Shown here in pieces: positions 1 to 8,048 of a DNA stretch of 15,058 nt; positions within the stretch are counted from its first letter, which is position 1; every line of letters starts with the position of its first letter. The position numbers and the translations under genes were made by a program. The stretch is from the NCBI GenBank assembly GCA_036794825.1, contig DAIRGA010000053.1, positions 1 to 15,058 of the forward strand, in the 5' to 3' direction. Under the pieces are notes generated by a model. The model ran no database searches. It was not told the origin of the DNA and worked only from the letters and a program-made list of their open reading frames with translations. This DNA is from RZYY01 sp036794825. GTDB lineage: Bacteria; Bacteroidota; Bacteroidia; Bacteroidales; 4484-276.

Positions 1-3000
1 CACAGCAGATGTCATTTTCAAATCCGATCTGGAAGAAGACCTCCTCGATGCAAAGGCCTGATGCGTCGGTTACGGTGAAACCATAAACTCCCGGGCAAAG
101 GTTTGTCAATGAGAATGGTACGCCAGCCAAAACTGTCCATGACGGTCCCGGAGGCGAAACCTGGGTTACCGTGAATGGCGACACCGTGGAAGCCGGGTCA
201 ATCTGGAACGAAAGCGATCCATCGCAGGCTTCGGGGCAGGAAGCATTCGATTGCTCGGTCCATTCGATGATAATATCGCAGCAGACATCATTTTCAAATA
301 AAACACGTGCAATGAAATCCTTAACGCAAATTCCCGCTGCATCAGAAATGATAAAACCATATAATCCAGGACAAAGATTGGTCAATGTGAAAGGTACCCC
401 GGGAATGATCGGCCATGTTCCGCCAGGAGGAGATGTCTGGGTAATAAATAAAGGTGTTGGACTGGAAGCAGGATCCAACAAAATGGTCACCGTGCCGTCG
501 CAGGCATTCGGACATGACGCTTTGACCATTGTGATGGATTCTATAATGATATCGCAACAAATGTCACTTTCAAAACCAATAACCACATCAATAACCTCTT
601 CACAGGTACCGTCTTCATTGGAAATTGTAAAGCTAAATGTACCAGGACAAAGATTAGTTAAAGTGAATGGCACACCTGGTACGATCGGCCATGTATTTAC
701 CGGAAGGGGAGATGTTTGCGTAATTGTGAAAGGCCCGCCGGTGGAGGATGGATCAAGCAAAATGGTCAGCGAACCATCGCAGGCTTCAGGGCAGCTTGCA
801 TCTTCGGTTTCAATGGATTGAATCTCCACTGTGCAGCATTCTACCTCAACGCAAAAAACGCCGGCAGTACTACTACACCCCAGGTAATTCTGAACAACCA
901 CCGAAAATTGATAGCTTCCTGATGTTACAGGTATAAACGGTACCGTCTCGCCGGTTCCAACCAGGGTGTTATTCTGGTCGTACCATTCAATCAACGGATA
1001 GGTGTCCGGTATAGTGTTCGGCCAGGGCAATGCCTTGAGCGGCAATGGGATGTACAGATCAAGCTGGCTGTTGCAAACGATGGTCTTGCATCCGATCGGA
1101 AATAACGAAAGATCCGGATTTGCATAAATCATTGCAGCAAAGACAGTTGTCGAACAGCCGGTAAGTTTGTTTGTAATGGTTAAAGCATATGTTCCAGGCG
1201 CTGATACCGTGATAATCGGTGTTGTTTGGCCACTGCTCCACTGGTAATAGTAGTTTACAGGATCGTTGGGAGTAGGAACCAGCGTAGCCGGTGTTCCTTC
1301 ACAACCGCTGTAAAATGGGACCGACAACAATGGCTCCGCATTAAATGTAACACAAATATAATCAGTTGATTTGCAGCCTGTAATGTTATCAGTTACGGTA
1401 ACGGTAAAAATAAACTGACCTGTTGTTCCCGGCGGTACTTCTCCAAAAACCGAATTTTGATTGGATGGATTAAAATAATCTCCAGGGTTGCCGCTCGGTC
1501 CGTTCCATTGATAACTATAGTTGGGATTATAAGGCGTGCTCAGGCTAAAATAAGTATTGGTCAGCTGAGATGCACAGATGTAACTTTCACCCGTAATTTT
1601 AGCAACCGGAGTGGGGTACTGGAAAATGTAAATATCGTCCGAAACAGTAACACACCCAAAAGTGTTGGTGACCTCCACATGATATTCTCCATGCTGATAA
1701 ACCACATAGGTCGCAGTATTTGCTCCGGAAATTGCAACTCCGTCCTTGTACCACTGGTAGCTGCTCATTTGCTGGCAGGCGCTCAAGGTAACAAATCCAC
1801 CCGGACAAAATGCAGTGTCAGAAGCTGCAATCACGCAAGGACTCTTGGGATTGATCCAAACCTGCTTTTGGGCCGTAGCAACGCATCCGTAAGGATCGGT
1901 AATGGTGAGATTAACAGTGAACGGCGGAGGGCTGGCGGATGAATACGCATGTTGGGTGAGTGGGTCATACGAGGTAAATCCATCGCCAAAATCCCAGAAA
2001 TAGTTGAAATTCGGATTGTTGGGAACCGGAGTGAATAACACCGGCTCATCCACGCAGGCAGGTGTTGTAAATGTGAAATCTGCTGTCGGCAGCAATATGT
2101 TCACTGCCTGTGTGAAGGTGTCATCGCAACCGCTTGCTGATGAAACCGTCAGCGTGATAATATACGTTCCCGAGGCAGTAACTGTTAGTACTGGATTTGG
2201 AACGCTGTTATTGGGAGAAAATGTTCCGGTTCCAGGGCCGGTCACAGCCCACTGGTACCCCGTAATAATACCACCTGGTAATGCAACCGATTGATCTACA
2301 AGGGTTACAGTGCTACAGTTAACATAAGGCCAAAACCATGCGATCACATCACATCCGGCTCCGCCTCCGCCTGATCCGCCTCCAGGGTTTGAACAGTCTT
2401 TGATTTCAACATAAACAATGTTGGATTTGATCGAACAGCCATTTTGCGTAACAATCACATAATACTCATAAAAACCGGGTTGAGTTAAATTTATAATATT
2501 GATATTCAATGAGTTTGATGTTCCTACCAGACTGTTTTGATAGTCGTACCATTGATAAGTACACCCAGCGCATGTTGGGGTTGACAGTGTTAGCACTGCG
2601 TTTGATCCGAGGCAGAACACCGGTAATGTGTTGTAAGTAACATTCGCTGAAGGAGGCGTGTTGACAGCAATTGTATGTGTGTCATTTCCCCCGCAATGTT
2701 CTACTTTCAGGATGACATTTGGATTTGCCGGACCGTGCCATTTGATGCTCACAGTGTTGGAACCCTGCCCGCTGATAATTGTACCTTGTCCTGATGGTGA
2801 AATTGACCACTGAAATCCTCCCGGTGGGGTAGGGCCGCTTGCTGTATAAGTTTCGATAGCATCAACACAAACAGTTTGAACTCCCGAAATAAGGGGCGAA
2901 GGGTAGGGATTGATGTTGATAATTTGTGGATCGGATTGGCAGAACTTTCCGGGAGCAATTTCAATTTCCTGGTAAACAGTTAATTGCCATGGACCGGGAC

Positions 3001-5074
3001 TATCAAATTTCACAATGATGGAGTCCTTGTCATCTCCCATTTCTGATTGGATAGTTCCTGTCCCTCCTGTTATTTGCCAGAAAAACGGACTCCCGCTCGT
3101 ATTAGAAGAGACACTGTAGGTCAGGTTTTTATCCGGGCAAATCATTGCGCTCCCAACGATTGAACCAAGAACCGGTTTTGCTATTACTTCAACAATTTTT
3201 ACTGCTGACGAATTGCAATATGCTGAGCTATTGACCGGGGTTGCATTCAGTACATAAGTTCCGGGGATATTGAAAATAATGGTTTTATTGTTTGACGGAC
3301 CCGGAGGAATAATAACCCCGGCAGCGGGAGAAACGCTCCAGTTGGCATTTCCATTGGCAAAATAGGTCTCCGGCGACCCTTCGCAAACCGTTTCAGATCC
3401 GGCAAAGATGGAAAATACCGGAAGAACCAGCACGGTCATGCTGCTTGATCCGGAACAACCTGCCATCGGATTGTTGTAGGTGCACTGAACGGTAAATGTT
3501 CCCGGAGTAGTGAAAGTTATGTTGACATTGGGCACATTACGGTCTTTGTCGTTGAATTCATACCCTCCGCCGGTTACTGTCCAGGTGTAATATGTTCCGG
3601 GCAATACCGGAAGTGAGTAGGTTGCTGATGCTCCGACACAAACCGGGCTGGGGCCGGTAATTGGAAGATTTGGATAAAGCACCGGAACAAAGATGGTGGT
3701 TGAGCCAGGGCATGGATTGGCGCCGCAACCTGGCGTGCTTAGTGTGACTGATGTGGGTACATTGGGATACGCTGCCGGCCACTGAACAGTAATGGCATTG
3801 GTGCCTGATCCGGAAATGATCGTCCCTCCTGAAACCGTCCAGTTGTAAGTGTTGCAAACTGCGTTAGTAAAGAAAGAGGAGGTACCTCCAGGGCAAACCG
3901 TTCCGTAACAGCAATCTGTCTCAATACTTGGTCCGTCTCCATCCATCACAACGATGGTTTTGCTGATGGTATCCACGCAGCCGCATGCCGGTCGGTCAGC
4001 TGAACCCTGTCCGCCACCTCCCTGGTCCTGTGCAGTAAGCGTAATCACATAGGTTCCGGCAGTATTGTAGACCTGTACAGGAGGGTTTGCTCCTGAATAA
4101 GTATTCCCATTGCCAAAATCCCAGAAATAGGTGCTTCCACCAACCGAAGTGTTGAAAAAGTTCACCTGAGTACCTACACAAACCGGGTTAGGACTAAAAG
4201 TAAAATCTGCCTGTGGACCATCAATCAGACAAACTTCCTGGCTGATAGAGTCGGTGCAGTTGCCCGCGCTTATTACCACCTTGATCACTCCGGATGAACC
4301 ACTACCCCACAGCACCGAAATGGGATTGCCGGTGAAAGAAGCTGGCGTTCCGCCAATGATCGTCCAGGTATAGGTAAAACCGGGATCGTTCGGATAAACC
4401 GTGTAGGTATGCGTTGTTAACTTACAAGCAGCCATGCCATGCTTGATCCCCGGAGACTGCTCACCACCACAGGCGCCATGGGGCGGGCAAATTTCTATAG
4501 CGTCTTTAAGCTTAAATTCAGGACAACAACATGAGGCCGGATCCAGAACGATTGTCAAATCCATACAATCACTTGCCGGCTGCCCCCCACCGACCGGAAA
4601 AGCATCCAGGCACAACGTTACCGATCCATTGGCAATATCGCCCTGACCAGGAACATAAACCGGATTTAAGCTGACCGGTGTTATAAAATACCCGTCACCG
4701 GTGGTTGTCCACATCAGCGAACCGTAATCGGTGGCAGTTGCCATTGACAACGCGAACTTCTCAACTGAGCAGATCGTGGCATCGTTACCTGCAGATGCCG
4801 TCGGTGGATTGCTGGTCAACACTGAATTGGCAGTTCCTCCGACAATAAACTCCCTGTCCGGAGGGCTGAACTCATCAATTATTGTAAGTTCTTGTGGCCC
4901 GTTAAGCACATCCGGCCGCAAACTATTACTGGTCGGATCTTTCAGCGAATTATGGCTCATCTCAACCGGATAAACCTGCAAGGGTAAATTTTGATTGGCT
5001 GTTGCCAAAAAAACAAGGCTGAGCAAGCTAAAAAGTAGCCCCAGCCTAAATTTGAAGAGTAAATGATTTTTCAT
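1..5074 (-). CDS. Giant secreted PKD/Ig-like/SprB-like repeat surface protein (3' end beyond the left edge)
   Basis: This is one open frame of about 1,691 codons read leftward from the ATG at 5072-5074; it has no stop in the window, so the C-terminus is missing. Residues 1-26 form a signal peptide (MKNHLLFKFR, then a Leu/Phe-rich core ending LATA). What follows is a chain of extracellular beta-sandwich modules. A PKD-like unit has WDFGNG near residue 318, and another has WDFGDG near 1027. Ig-like modules include YQWYKDG near 1106. A glycine-rich linker (NPGGGSGGGGAGC) lies near residue 890, and three SprB-like repeats lie near the left edge. Cysteines are frequent, including CC and CCC runs. 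I checked the frame at several Trp codons from 4309 to 1507 and at both ends, and found no frameshift. The start is supported by the signal peptide and a promoter 40-80 bases upstream. Proteins of this type are usually T9SS cargo or adhesins. The expected sorting domain would be off the window. An adhesive role is inference. Confidence 0.9.
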   Translation of the reverse strand, partial: MKNHLLFKFRLGLLFSLLSLVFLATANQNLPLQVYPVEMSHNSLKDPTSNSLRPDVLNGPQELTIIDEFSPPDREFIVGGTANSVLTSNPPTASAGNDATICSVEKFALSMATATDYGSLMWTTTGDGYFITPVSLNPVYVPGQGDIANGSVTLCLDAFPVGGGQPASDCMDLTIVLDPASCCCPEFKLKDAIEICPPHGACGGEQSPGIKHGMAACKLTTHTYTVYPNDPGFTYTWTIIGGTPASFTGNPISVLWGSGSSGVIKVVISAGNCTDSISQEVCLIDGPQADFTFSPNPVCVGTQVNFFNTSVGGSTYFWDFGNGNTYSGANPPVQVYNTAGTYVITLTAQDQGGGGQGSADRPACGCVDTISKTIVVMDGDGPSIETDCCYGTVCPGGTSSFFTNAVCNTYNWTVSGGTIISGSGTNAITVQWPAAYPNVPTSVTLSTPGCGANPCPGSTTIFVPVLYPNLPITGPSPVCVGASATYSLPVLPGTYYTWTVTGGGYEFNDKDRNVPNVNITFTTPGTFTVQCTYNNPMAGCSGSSSMTVLVLPVFSIFAGSETVCEGSPETYFANGNANWSVSPAAGVIIPPGPSNNKTIIFNIPGTYVLNATPVNSSAYCNSSAVKIVEVIAKPVLGSIVGSAMICPDKNLTYSVSSNTSGSPFFWQITGGTGTIQSEMGDDKDSIIVKFDSPGPWQLTVYQEIEIAPGKFCQSDPQIININPYPSPLISGVQTVCVDAIETYTASGPTPPGGFQWSISPSGQGTIISGQGSNTVSIKWHGPANPNVILKVEHCGGNDTHTIAVNTPPSANVTYNTLPVFCLGSNAVLTLSTPTCAGCTYQWYDYQNSLVGTSNSLNINIINLTQPGFYEYYVIVTQNGCSIKSNIVYVEIKDCSNPGGGSGGGGAGCDVIAWFWPYVNCSTVTLVDQSVALPGGIITGYQWAVTGPGTGTFSPNNSVPNPVLTVTASGTYIITLTVSSASGCDDTFTQAVNILLPTADFTFTTPACVDEPVLFTPVPNNPNFNYFWDFGDGFTSYDPLTQHAYSSASPPPFTVNLTITDPYGCVATAQKQVWINPKSPCVIAASDTAFCPGGFVTLSACQQMSSYQWYKDGVAISGANTATYVVYQHGEYHVEVTNTFGCVTVSDDIYIFQYPTPVAKITGESYICASQLTNTYFSLSTPYNPNYSYQWNGPSGNPGDYFNPSNQNSVFGEVPPGTTGQFIFTVTVTDNITGCKSTDYICVTFNAEPLLSVPFYSGCEGTPATLVPTPNDPVNYYYQWSSGQTTPIITVSAPGTYALTITNKLTGCSTTVFAAMIYANPDLSLFPIGCKTIVCNSQLDLYIPLPLKALPWPNTIPDTYPLIEWYDQNNTLVGTGETVPFIPVTSGSYQFSVVVQNYLGCSSTAGVFCVEVECCTVEIQSIETEDASCPEACDGSLTILLDPSSTGGPFTITQTSPLPVNTWPIVPGVPFTLTNLCPGTFSFTISNEDGTCEEVIDVVIGFESDICCDIIIESITMVKASCPNACDGTVTILLDPASSPTPLFITQTSPPGGTWPIIPGVPFTLTNLCPGLYGFIISDAAGICVKDFIARVLFENDVCCDIIIEWTEQSNASCPEACDGSLSFQIDPASTVSPFTVTQVSPPGPSWTVLAGVPFSLTNLCPGVYGFTVTDASGLCIEEVFFQIGFENDICC
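2..838 (-). repeat. Three tandem 92-93-residue SprB-like repeats
   Basis: Within the giant surface gene, four Cys-Cys codon pairs lie at 833-838, 554-559, 278-283 and 2-7. Their spacings are 279, 276 and 276 bases, which defines three complete in-frame units and perhaps a fourth beyond the edge. Each unit reads roughly CC, then ASCPxACDGSL or a variant, then LLDPxS, PFTITQ, a W-x-I/V-x-P-G-V-P-F segment, LTNLCPG, and a final TVTDASG-like strand. The spacing of C-x3-C-D-G and the closing GxYxFTVTDxxG-type strand resemble SprB repeats of gliding adhesins, but the usual GGTPPYxYxW stretch is not conserved. The DNA of the units is only moderately similar, so the duplications are not recent. Assignment to the SprB family is by pattern recognition only. 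Confidence 0.75.
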
Positions 5075-5120
5075 ATCGAAAAGTTTAATATTTAAGTAAA
5101 TAAAGCAGTACAATTTTACG

Positions 5121-5153
5121 CAAAAGTACAATCAGTTATTACCTGGATGCAAG
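5121..5153 (-). promoter_or_regulatory. Candidate Bacteroidota-type promoter for the giant surface protein gene
   Basis: Read on the minus strand, TACTTTTG (5128-5121) matches the Bacteroidota -7 consensus TAnnTTTG exactly. A CTTG (5153-5150) lies 21 bases upstream, in the position of the -33 TTTG element with one mismatch. The implied transcription start near 5114 gives a leader of about 40 bases before the ATG at 5074. The match, spacing and leader length are all typical of the primary sigma factor of this phylum. Not experimentally supported. Confidence 0.65.
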
Positions 5154-5474
5154 TACCTGACTGTTAATGTTTAGTTAAAAATTTTAGGAGCCCCTGAATC
5201 ACCATCTCAAATTGCCGGCCAAAGTCAGCTTAACTTTTAAAATTGCTTCAAACATATTTATAATAAATTGATAATGAATATAATATAAATCAAGAAATTT
5301 TTCTCAAATGAATTTACCATGTTTTCCGAAATCAATTATTAGAGTATTGAAATGTGTAAAATCACCCAGGTGGGTGAAAAACCGCACTGGCCAGATTCAT
5401 TAATCATTTCATAATTATTGCGGAAAACCTATGCTGATGAAATGAACAGCGGGTTCGGTACTAAACCCCGGCCG

Positions 5475-5503
5475 TTTGCGTTCGCTCAATTGTATTATTT
5501 TCG
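5475..5503 (+). promoter_or_regulatory. Candidate promoter for the gldF-gldG-TMTC-DUF4340 cluster
   Basis: TTTG at 5475-5478 is followed after 17 bases by TATTTTCG at 5496-5503, close to the Bacteroidota TTTG-N17-23-TAnnTTTG pattern with one mismatch in the -7 element. The predicted start near 5510 gives a short leader of about 18 bases before the gldF ATG at 5528. No Shine-Dalgarno sequence is seen, which is usual for this phylum. A small inverted repeat at 5451-5468 lies immediately upstream and might bind a regulator. Confidence 0.5.
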
Positions 5504-5527
5504 CAAACTGAAGTTTAGCCTCTATCT

Positions 5528-6262
5528 ATGTTCACTCTACTTAAAAAGGAAGTAAGCGGGTTCCTGAGTTCATTAATCGGTTACATTGTAATAGCTGTTT
5601 TTCTTTTGATAAACGGGCTTTTTTTATGGCTTTTCGCTTCCGATTTCAATATTCTCGACTTCGGTTTTGCCAGCCTCGAAGGGCTTTTTATGATCGCACC
5701 CTTTGTCTTCCTCTTTTTAATCCCGGCTATCACCATGCGTACATTTGCAGAGGAGCAGCGACTGGGCACAATAGAGTTTTTACTCACCAAACCTATTACA
5801 GACCTCCAGATCATCCTGGCCAAGTATTTCGCCGGATTACTGCTGGTTTTGTTTTCGCTTTTGCCCACCCTCATTTATTTCTTTTCGGTTTATCAGCTTG
5901 GACTGCCAAAAGGGAACATTGATACCGGCGGAATGTGGGGTTCCTACATTGGATTACTGTTTCTGGGAGCAGGCTTTGTGGCCATCGGTGTTTTTGCATC
6001 ATCTATTGCCGGCAATACCATCGTTGCTTTCATCCTTGCAGTTTTTATCTCTCTCTTCTTTTATGTAGGTTTCGATTTTATTCACTCTCTCGAGCTGTTC
6101 GGTACTGTTGATCTGTTTATTAAAGCGCTGGGAATCAATGCACATTACATTTCGATGAGCCGTGGGGTGATTGATACACGTGATTTGGTCTATTTTATCA
6201 GCCTGATTGCATTTTTCCTTTTGTTAACAAGGCTTTCTATCGAGAGCCGCAAATGGCAGTAA
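5528..6262 (+). CDS. gldF: GldF, gliding-motility ABC transporter permease subunit
   Basis: The 244-residue protein is an ABC-2 type permease, close to the usual GldF length. It has six predicted membrane segments at roughly 14-36, 51-70, 98-121, 139-159, 161-181 and 221-237. The cytoplasmic stretch EEQRLGTIEFLLTKP (residues 75-89) followed by ILAKYFAG is the typical ABC-2 permease coupling motif. The start MFTLLKKEVSGFLSSLIGY is like the N-terminus of GldF proteins, and no other start fits. In Flavobacterium johnsoniae GldA (ATPase), GldF and GldG are each needed for gliding, though the transported substrate is unknown. GldG begins 9 bases after the stop, so the two are almost certainly cotranscribed. 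No ATPase gene lies in the window; GldA is often encoded elsewhere. Because ABC-2 permeases are numerous, the gldF name rests largely on the adjacent gldG. Confidence 0.93.
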   Translation: MFTLLKKEVSGFLSSLIGYIVIAVFLLINGLFLWLFASDFNILDFGFASLEGLFMIAPFVFLFLIPAITMRTFAEEQRLGTIEFLLTKPITDLQIILAKYFAGLLLVLFSLLPTLIYFFSVYQLGLPKGNIDTGGMWGSYIGLLFLGAGFVAIGVFASSIAGNTIVAFILAVFISLFFYVGFDFIHSLELFGTVDLFIKALGINAHYISMSRGVIDTRDLVYFISLIAFFLLLTRLSIESRKWQ

Positions 6263-6271
6263 GCGAATAAG

Positions 6272-8020
6272 ATGGAAAAATTGATAAAGAAGAATCTCAG
6301 AAATACTAACCTTTCCGGCCTGCTGCTGGGCTTGCTGATTATCGTATTGGCCAATATCATCAGCTCTTATTTGAATTTCCGGCTTGATCTGACGGCCGAA
6401 AAGAGATACACCCTTTCGCCGGCCACCAAAAAAATGTTAAGCGAAATCAACGACCTGGTTTTTTTCAGGGTCTATCTCTATGGCGATTACCCCGCCGGCT
6501 TTAAGAGGCTGGAAAGAGAAACCCGCGACATGCTGAATGAGTTCCGCGCTTTTAATAAAAATATTGAATACAAATTCATTAATCCGTCCGAATCACAGGA
6601 TAATAAGGAGAGGGAGTTGATTTACAGGCAATTGGTTGATAAAGGTCTGGAACCTACTGATCTTCAGGTACGAACCAATGACGGAACTTCTCAGCGGATT
6701 ATCTTTCCGGGGGCAATCGTTTCCTTTCAAGGCAAGGAAATCCCACTTTCGTTGCTCAGTTCTCAAAGGGGCACACCACCAGAGGAGATTCTTAATAATT
6801 CCGTGGAAAACCTCGAGTTTGTCCTGGCCGATGCCATTCGCAAACTGGTAACCAAAATCCGGCCGAACATTGCCTTCATCGAAGGACATGGTGAGTTGAA
6901 CCGTCATGAAACCGCCGATGCAAGAGCTGCGTTGAACGATTATTATGTAGTGGAGAGGGTAAGGCTGGATGGACGTTTGAATGCGCTGACCGACCGGATT
7001 GAGGTTGATTCGGCTACAACACGAGTGCGAAATAAATATGAAGCCATCATTATTGCAAAACCCGACTCCGCTTTCAGCGATAAAGACAAATTTATCATCG
7101 ACCAGTTTATCATGCGCGGAGGCAGAGTACTTTGGCTTATTGACCCCGTTCAGACCAGCATGGATAGCCTGCAGGCCAACCGGCAAACGCTCGGCATCAC
7201 CCGCGATCTCAACCTGGCGGATATGTTTTTCAAGTATGGCTTCAGGATTAACAACGAACTGGTGATGGATCTCAATGCTCTCTCTATCCCCGTTAAAACC
7301 GGCCAGATTGGCAATGAACCAAAATTTGAATTTTTCCCCTGGTATTTTTTCCCTATCATTACTCCCCAATCCACCGATCCTATTGTCAGAAACCTCAATG
7401 CCATCAAGACAGAGTTCGTCAGCAGTATTGATTTCGTGCAGTCGGCATCATCGGTCGAAAAATCTGTTTTACTCACAACCTCCAGGTACTCCAGAACCGT
7501 AAGAACTCCTGCCATGATTAGCCTCGATATCCTCGGGCAAAGGGTTGACGAAAGGTTGTATGACAAACCGAACATCCCTGTTGCAGCAAGGATTGAAGGT
7601 GAATTTGAATCACTTTTCAAAAACCGCTTACCTGCCGAGATTGCCAGTGACAAGGACATTGACTTCAGGGAAAACAGTCAGCCAACAAAAATGATTGTGG
7701 TGGCTGACGGGGATGTAATTCGCAACCAGATGCAGTTTTCGCAGGGTAACTACCTGCCTTTGCCACTGGGTTACGATCGTTACACCGGGCAACAGTTTGG
7801 CAATAAAGATCTCATTCTGAACGTAATGAACTATTTGACCGATGATTCCGGTTTAATAAGTATCCGGTCACGTGAACTTAAAATCCGGCTTCTCGACAAA
7901 ACACGAATTGAATCTCAACGGGTTTACTGGCAGGTACTCAACATCGGATTGCCAGTAATACTCGTCCTGCTTTTCGGGTTGGTGCAGGTGGCCATTCGTA
8001 AGAAAAAATATGCTAAGTAA
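6272..8020 (+). CDS. gldG: GldG, gliding-motility ABC transporter auxiliary (substrate-binding-like) protein
   Basis: The 582-residue membrane protein is of the GldG / ABC_transp_aux type, near the family's usual length. It has an N-terminal membrane anchor (about residues 14-32) followed by the family signature RLDLTAEKRYTLSPATKKML (37-56). A large extracytoplasmic region includes FIEGHGEL near residue 205 and RGGRVLWLIDPV near 282-293, both hallmarks of this family. A single C-terminal membrane helix (about 551-573) ends in a basic tail, RKKKYAK. It is thought to work with the GldF permease and the GldA ATPase. The gene starts 9 bases after gldF and is followed after 28 bases by the TMTC-like gene on the same strand. 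The sequence is intact with no missing segment. Its ligand is not known. Confidence 0.95.
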   Translation: MEKLIKKNLRNTNLSGLLLGLLIIVLANIISSYLNFRLDLTAEKRYTLSPATKKMLSEINDLVFFRVYLYGDYPAGFKRLERETRDMLNEFRAFNKNIEYKFINPSESQDNKERELIYRQLVDKGLEPTDLQVRTNDGTSQRIIFPGAIVSFQGKEIPLSLLSSQRGTPPEEILNNSVENLEFVLADAIRKLVTKIRPNIAFIEGHGELNRHETADARAALNDYYVVERVRLDGRLNALTDRIEVDSATTRVRNKYEAIIIAKPDSAFSDKDKFIIDQFIMRGGRVLWLIDPVQTSMDSLQANRQTLGITRDLNLADMFFKYGFRINNELVMDLNALSIPVKTGQIGNEPKFEFFPWYFFPIITPQSTDPIVRNLNAIKTEFVSSIDFVQSASSVEKSVLLTTSRYSRTVRTPAMISLDILGQRVDERLYDKPNIPVAARIEGEFESLFKNRLPAEIASDKDIDFRENSQPTKMIVVADGDVIRNQMQFSQGNYLPLPLGYDRYTGQQFGNKDLILNVMNYLTDDSGLISIRSRELKIRLLDKTRIESQRVYWQVLNIGLPVILVLLFGLVQVAIRKKKYAK

Positions 8021-8048
8021 TTATCATAGAGTTAATTAATTTAATTCA

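Larger units (their letters stand above)
5075..5527. other. Divergent intergenic region between the surface protein gene and gldF
   Basis: This 453-bp AT-rich gap separates two divergent starts. It contains the two promoter candidates listed separately. The central part (about 5200-5345) is very A/T-rich with no recognisable gene. Two short inverted repeats are visible. One is TCACCC-AGGT-GGGTGA at 5362-5377. The other is GGGTT / AACCC with an 8-base loop at 5451-5468, lying just upstream of the gldF -33 element. Either could be an operator, but neither is followed by a T-run that would make it a terminator. A 31-codon ATG frame at 5308-5403 has no supporting features. I see no tRNA or riboswitch. 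Confidence 0.6.

Noticed and set aside
171..821. Plus-strand open frame of 216 codons over the left repeat array
   Set aside because: It is antisense to the SprB-like repeats. Its apparent length comes from the same codon phase recurring in each repeat, its product has no recognisable domain, and the minus-strand frame is clearly the coding one.
5308..5403. 31-codon plus-strand ATG frame in the divergent intergenic region
   Set aside because: It is very short, has no promoter or ribosome-binding evidence, its product resembles nothing recognisable, and it overlaps an inverted repeat; most likely chance.
5451..5468. tRNA T-arm-like sequence (GGGTT...AACCC)
   Set aside because: The loop is eight bases without the conserved T-loop sequence, and no acceptor, D or anticodon arms are present upstream.
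6593..7369. Minus-strand open frame of 258 codons inside gldG
   Set aside because: It lies wholly within an intact gldG with strong family motifs, and its product shows no domain, signal or supporting promoter.
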